Shown one piece after another: positions 60,778-64,000 of a stretch of DNA of 64,000 bases. A program made the position numbers and the translations under genes. The DNA comes from Megachile rotundata. Lineage: Eukaryota > Arthropoda > Insecta > Hymenoptera > Megachilidae. Below the pieces are notes generated by a model. That model was not told the origin of the DNA and ran no database searches. It saw only the letters and a list, made by a program, of their open reading frames with translations. Numbering within the stretch: position 1 is the stretch's first letter; every line of letters starts with the position of its first letter. The stretch lies in NCBI RefSeq assembly GCF_050947335.1, contig NW_027473591.1, positions 1-64,000 on the forward strand, written 5' to 3'.

Positions 60778-61025
60778 GTGTGATTGTGATTGTGTGATTG
60801 TGATTGTGTGATTGTGATTGTGTGATTGTGATTGTGTGATTGTGATTGTGTGATTGTGATTGTGTGATTGTGATTGTGTGATTGTGATTGTGTGATTGTG
60901 ATTGTGTGATTGTGATTGTGTGATTGTGATTGTGATTGTGTGATTGTGATTTTGTGATTGTGATTGTGTGATTGTGATTGTGTGATTGTGATTGTGTGAT
61001 TGTTATTGTGTGATTGTGATTGTGT
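60778..61025 (+). repeat. 14-mer block B2e
   Basis: About 17 units with one extra hexamer, a GATTTTGTG unit, and a GTTATTGTG change near 61003 that recurs at about 61055 together with its GTGTGAGTG flank. It is a small local duplication. Confidence 0.88.
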
Positions 61026-61079
61026 GAGTGTGTGATTGTGTGATTGTGTGATTGTTATTGTGTGATTGTGATTGTGTGA

Positions 61080-61110
61080 GTGTGTGATTGTGTGATTGCG
61101 TGATTGTGTG
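61080..61110 (+). other. Tandem-duplication junction J5
   Basis: Left of here the sequence follows domain B (GTGTGAGTG after block B2e). Right of here it follows 52797 onward at an exact offset of 8299 bp (for example GATTTTGTG 52891/61190, ACTG 52993/61292, GACCGTAATT 53392/61691). Confidence 0.78.
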
Positions 61111-61747
61111 ATTGTGTGATTGTGCGATTGTGCGATTGTGCGATTGTGTGATTGTGTGATTGTGTGATTGTGTGATTGAGTGATTGTGTGATTTTGTGAT
61201 TGAGTGATTGTGTGATTGTGTGATTGTGTGATTGTGTGATTGTGTGATTGTGTGATTGTGTAATTGTGATTGTGTGATTGTGATTGTGTGTACTGTGTGA
61301 TTGTGTGATTGTGTGATTGTGTGATTGTGTGATTGTGTGATTGTGTGATAGTGTGATTGTGCGATTGTGCGATTGTGTGCTTGTGTGATTGTGTGATTGT
61401 GTGATTGTGTGATTGTGTGATAGTGTGATTGTGCGATTGTGCGATTGTGTGCTTGTGTGATTGTGTGCTTGTGTGATTGCGTGGTCGTGTGGTTGTGTGA
61501 TTGTGTGATTGTGTGATTGTGTGATTGTGTGATTGTCTGATTGTGTGATTGTGCGATTGTGCGATTGTGCGATAGTGCGATTGTGCGATTGTGCGATTGT
61601 GTGATTGTGTGATTGTGTGATTGTGTGATTGTGTGATTGTGTGACTGTGTGATTGTGTGATTGTGTGATTGTGTGATTGTGTGATTGTGTGACCGTAATT
61701 GTGTGACCGTGATTTTGTGACCGTGATTGTGTGATCGTGTGATTGTG

Positions 61748-62404
61748 TGATTGTGATTGTGATTGTGATTGTGTGATTGTGATTGTGTGATTGTGATTGT
61801 GTGATTGTGATTGTGTGATTGTGATTGTGTGATTGTGATTGTGTGATTGTGATTGTGTGATTGTGATTGTGTGATTGTGATTGTGTGATTGTGATTGTGT
61901 GATTGTGATTGTGTGATTGTGATTGTGTGATTGTGATTGTGTGATTGTGATTGTGTGATTGTGATTGTGTGATTGTGATTGTGTGATTGTGATTGTGTGA
62001 TTGTGATTGTGTGATTGTGATTGTGTGATTGTGATTGTGTGATTGTGATTGTGTGATTGTGATTGTGTGATTGTGATTGTGTGATTGTGATTGTGTGATT
62101 GTGATTGTGTGATTGTGATTGTGTGATTGTGATTGTGTGATTGTGATTGTGTGATTGTGATTGTGTGATTGTGATTGTGTGATTGTGATTGTGTGATTGT
62201 GATTGTGTGATTGTGATTGTGTGATTGTGATTGTGTGATTGTGATTGTGTGATTGTGATTGTGTGATTGTGATTGTGTGATTGTGATTGTGTGATTGTGA
62301 TTGTGTGATTGTGATTGTGTGATTGTGATTGTGTGATTGTGATTGTGTGATTGTGATTGTGTGATTGTGATTGTGTGATTGTGATTGTGTGATTGTGATT
62401 GTGT
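61748..62404 (+). repeat. 14-mer block B3a
   Basis: About 46 units opening with consecutive GTGATT hexamers, matching B1a. It lacks the two GCGTGATT units present there. Confidence 0.93.
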
Positions 62405-62791
62405 GATTGTGTGATTGTGTGATTGTGTGATTCTGTGATTGTGTGATTGTGTGATCGTGATTGTGTGATTGTGTGATTGTCTGATTGTGTGATTGCGTGA
62501 TTGCGTGATTGCGTGATTGCCTGATTGTGTGATTGTGTGATTGTGTGATTGTGTGATTGTGTGATTGTGCGATTGTGCGATTGTGCGATTGTGCGATTGT
62601 GCGATTGTGCGATTGTGCGATTGTGCGATTGTGGGATTGTGTGATTGTGTGATTGTGTGATTGTGTGATTGTGTGATTGTGTGATTGTGTGATTGTGTGA
62701 TTGTGTGATTGTGTGATTGTGTGATTGTGTGATTGTGTGATTGTGAGATTGTGTGAATTGTGTTATTGTGTGATTGTGTGATTGTGTGATT

Positions 62792-62892
62792 GTGTGATTG
62801 TGATTGTGTGATTGTGATTGTGTGATTGTGATTGTGTGATTGTGATTGTGTGATTGTGATTGTGTGATTGCGATTGTGTGATTGCGATTGTG
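62792..62892 (+). repeat. 14-mer block B3b
   Basis: About seven units, the last two GCGATT forms, ending at GTGTCTGTG. Confidence 0.87.
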
Positions 62893-63404
62893 TGATTGTG
62901 TCTGTGTGATTGTGTGAGTGTGTAATTGTGTGATTGTGTGATTGTGTGATTGTGTGGTTGTGTGATTGTGTGACTGTGTGATTGTGCGATTGTGATTGTG
63001 TGATTGTGTGATTGTGTGATTGTGTGATTGTGTGATTGTGTGATTGTGTTATTGTGTGATTGTGTGATTGTGTGATTGTGTGATTGTGTGGTTGTGTGAC
63101 TGTGTGCTTGTGTGATTGTGTGATTGTGTGATTGAGTGATTGTGTGATTTTGTGATTGTGTGATTGTGTGATTGTGTGATTGTGTGATTGTGTGATTGTG
63201 TGATTGTGTGATTGTGACTGTGTGATTGTGTGAGTGTGTGATTGAGTGATTGTGTGCTTGTGTGATTGCGTGGTTGTGTGGTTGTGTGATTGTGTGATTG
63301 TGTGATTGTGTGATTGTGTGATTGTCTGATTGTGTGATTGCGTGATTGCGTGATTGCGTGATTGCGTGATTGCGTGATTGCGTGATTGTGTGATTGTGTG
63401 ATTG

Positions 63405-64000
63405 TGTGATTGTGATTGTGTGATTGTGATTGTGTGATTGTGATTGTGTGATTGTGATTGTGTGATTGTGATTGTGTGATTGTGATTGTGTGATTGTGAT
63501 TGTGTGATTGTGATTGTGTGATTGTGTGATTGTGATTGTGTGATTGTGATTGTGTGATTGTGATTGTGTGATTGTGATTGTGTGATTGTGATTGTGTGAT
63601 TGTGATTGTGTGATTGTGATTGTGTGATTGTGATTGTGTGATTGTGATTGTGTGATTGTGATTGTGTGATTGTGATTGTGTGATTGTGATTGTGTGATTG
63701 TGATTGTGTGATTGTGATTGTGTGATTGTGATTGTGTGATTGTGATTGTGTGATTGTGATTGTGTGATTGTGATTGTGTGATTGTGATTGTGTGATTGTG
63801 ATTGTGTGATTGTGATTGTGTGATTGTGATTGTGTGATTGTGATTGTGTGATTGTGATTGTGTGATTGTGATTGTGTGATTGTGATTGTGTGATTGTGGT
63901 TGTGTGATTGTGATTGTGTGATTGTGATTGTGTGATTGTGATTGTGTGATTGTGATTGTGTGATTGTGATTGTGTGATTGTGATTGTGTGATTGTGATTG
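63405..64000 (+). repeat. 14-mer block B3c, cut by the window edge
   Basis: At least 42 units, with one extra 8-mer near 63520 (as near 55230 in B1c) and one GTGGTT unit near 63897. It runs off the window. Confidence 0.93.

Larger units (their letters stand above)
57862..61095 (+). repeat. Domain B HOR copy B2
   Basis: Repeats the order of B1: ATTCTG at 58601, seven-unit GTGCGATT ladder, TCTG at 59044, six-unit GCGTGATT ladder, long 14-mer block, GACCGTGATTTTG (60021), GATAGTGTG, GAGATT (60747), 14-mer block. Offsets to B1 run from 4474 to 4402 and then 4088-4102, the change coming from shorter 14-mer blocks. Confidence 0.8.
1..64000 (+). repeat. Continuous 8-bp/14-bp GT-rich satellite array
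   Basis: Every line of the window is made of GTGTGATT (8 bp) or GTGTGATTGTGATT (14 bp), with point variants. The consensus words contain no C at all: the 8-mer is 3 G, 4 T and 1 A. No unique sequence, inverted copy or transposon interrupts the array, and it continues past both window ends, which both lie in 14-mer blocks. This is a satellite of eukaryotic type. Function is unknown; a structural chromosomal role is only an inference from its size. Confidence 0.98.
61096..64000 (+). repeat. Copy of 52797 to about 55.7 kb (B3, cut by window end)
   Basis: Starts with domain O units including GTGTGTACTG (61292) and GCGTGGTCG (61480), then enters domain B. The offset stays 8299 up to the 14-mer block, then 8303 at GATTCTGTG (54127/62430). 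The net +4 fits two more 14-mers and three fewer 8-mers. It is 8259 at GTGTCTGTG (54642/62901). Confidence 0.8.

Noticed and set aside
1..64000. Protein coding on the + strand
   Set aside because: Each 8-mer contains TGA, and since 8 is not a multiple of 3 the stop falls in every frame within 24 bp. Nothing longer than a few residues can be read.
1..64000. CRISPR array
   Set aside because: There are regular repeats but no unique spacers; variant units recur in the same order in many copies.
1..64000. Telomere repeat
   Set aside because: The strand is G/T-rich like telomeres, but the words have no G runs of three or more (GGG only in rare GTGGGATT or GGGTG variants). They do not match TTAGGG-type repeats, and kilobase HORs are not a telomere feature.
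1..64000. G-quadruplex potential
   Set aside because: GG is rare (GTGTGGTT) and GGG rarer still; four G-tracts close together are not present.
1..64000. Z-DNA from alternating GT
   Set aside because: Alternation TGTGTG lasts only about six bases before GATT breaks it, so a long uninterrupted Z-forming tract is not present. Weak potential cannot be excluded.

Overview
The whole window is one uninterrupted satellite (simple tandem-repeat) array. I found no gene, RNA gene, transposon or unique-sequence island in it. The + strand is built almost only from G, T and A, using two words: an 8-mer GTGTGATT and a 14-mer GTGTGATTGTGATT, which is the 8-mer plus a 6-mer GTGATT. C occurs only as scattered substitutions, mostly as CpG. 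All copies point the same way. The array runs off both ends of the window. An array of this size and type points to a eukaryotic chromosome (pericentromeric, subtelomeric or another satellite block). The sequence does not identify the species.

The array has levels. (1) Nearly perfect 14-mer blocks of about 75-780 bp alternate with long runs of 8-mers. (2) The 8-mer runs carry recurring point variants in a fixed order, and these variants act as landmarks. Two useful ones are here called C1 (14-mers with CC or TC for TT, containing GATCGTGGTT) and C2 (containing GACCGTAATT). (3) The landmarks define higher-order repeats (HORs). (4) HORs are themselves duplicated in blocks of 0.5 to 8.3 kb.

Layout. 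1-540: 14-mer block and short transition. 541-40450: domain A, a HOR of about 2.7-2.9 kb (14-mer block, GTATGATCGCG marker, C1, C2, GAGATTGTGTGAATT marker, GTTATT/GTCTG/GCG 8-mer modules, back to the next 14-mer block), with partial and fused copies. 40451-53390: domain O, about 13 kb almost without 14-mers; its first part is a rearranged copy of 31.7-36.05 kb, and from about 46.1 kb it has its own 0.8-1.9 kb repeats marked by GCGTGGTCG and GTGTGTACTG. 53391-64000: domain B, a HOR of about 4 kb with the longest 14-mer blocks and CpG-bearing 8-mer ladders; 61096-64000 repeats 52797 onward at an offset of 8299 bp.

The + strand carries TGA in every frame. The - strand is open for long distances because neither repeat word contains a stop in any frame. 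The long - strand reading frames of His/Asn/Thr/Gln/Ser/Ile repeats are therefore a by-product of the repeat, and I do not annotate them as genes. Landmark coordinates were read by eye. Duplication edges are good to a few tens of bases, because repeats blur breakpoints.
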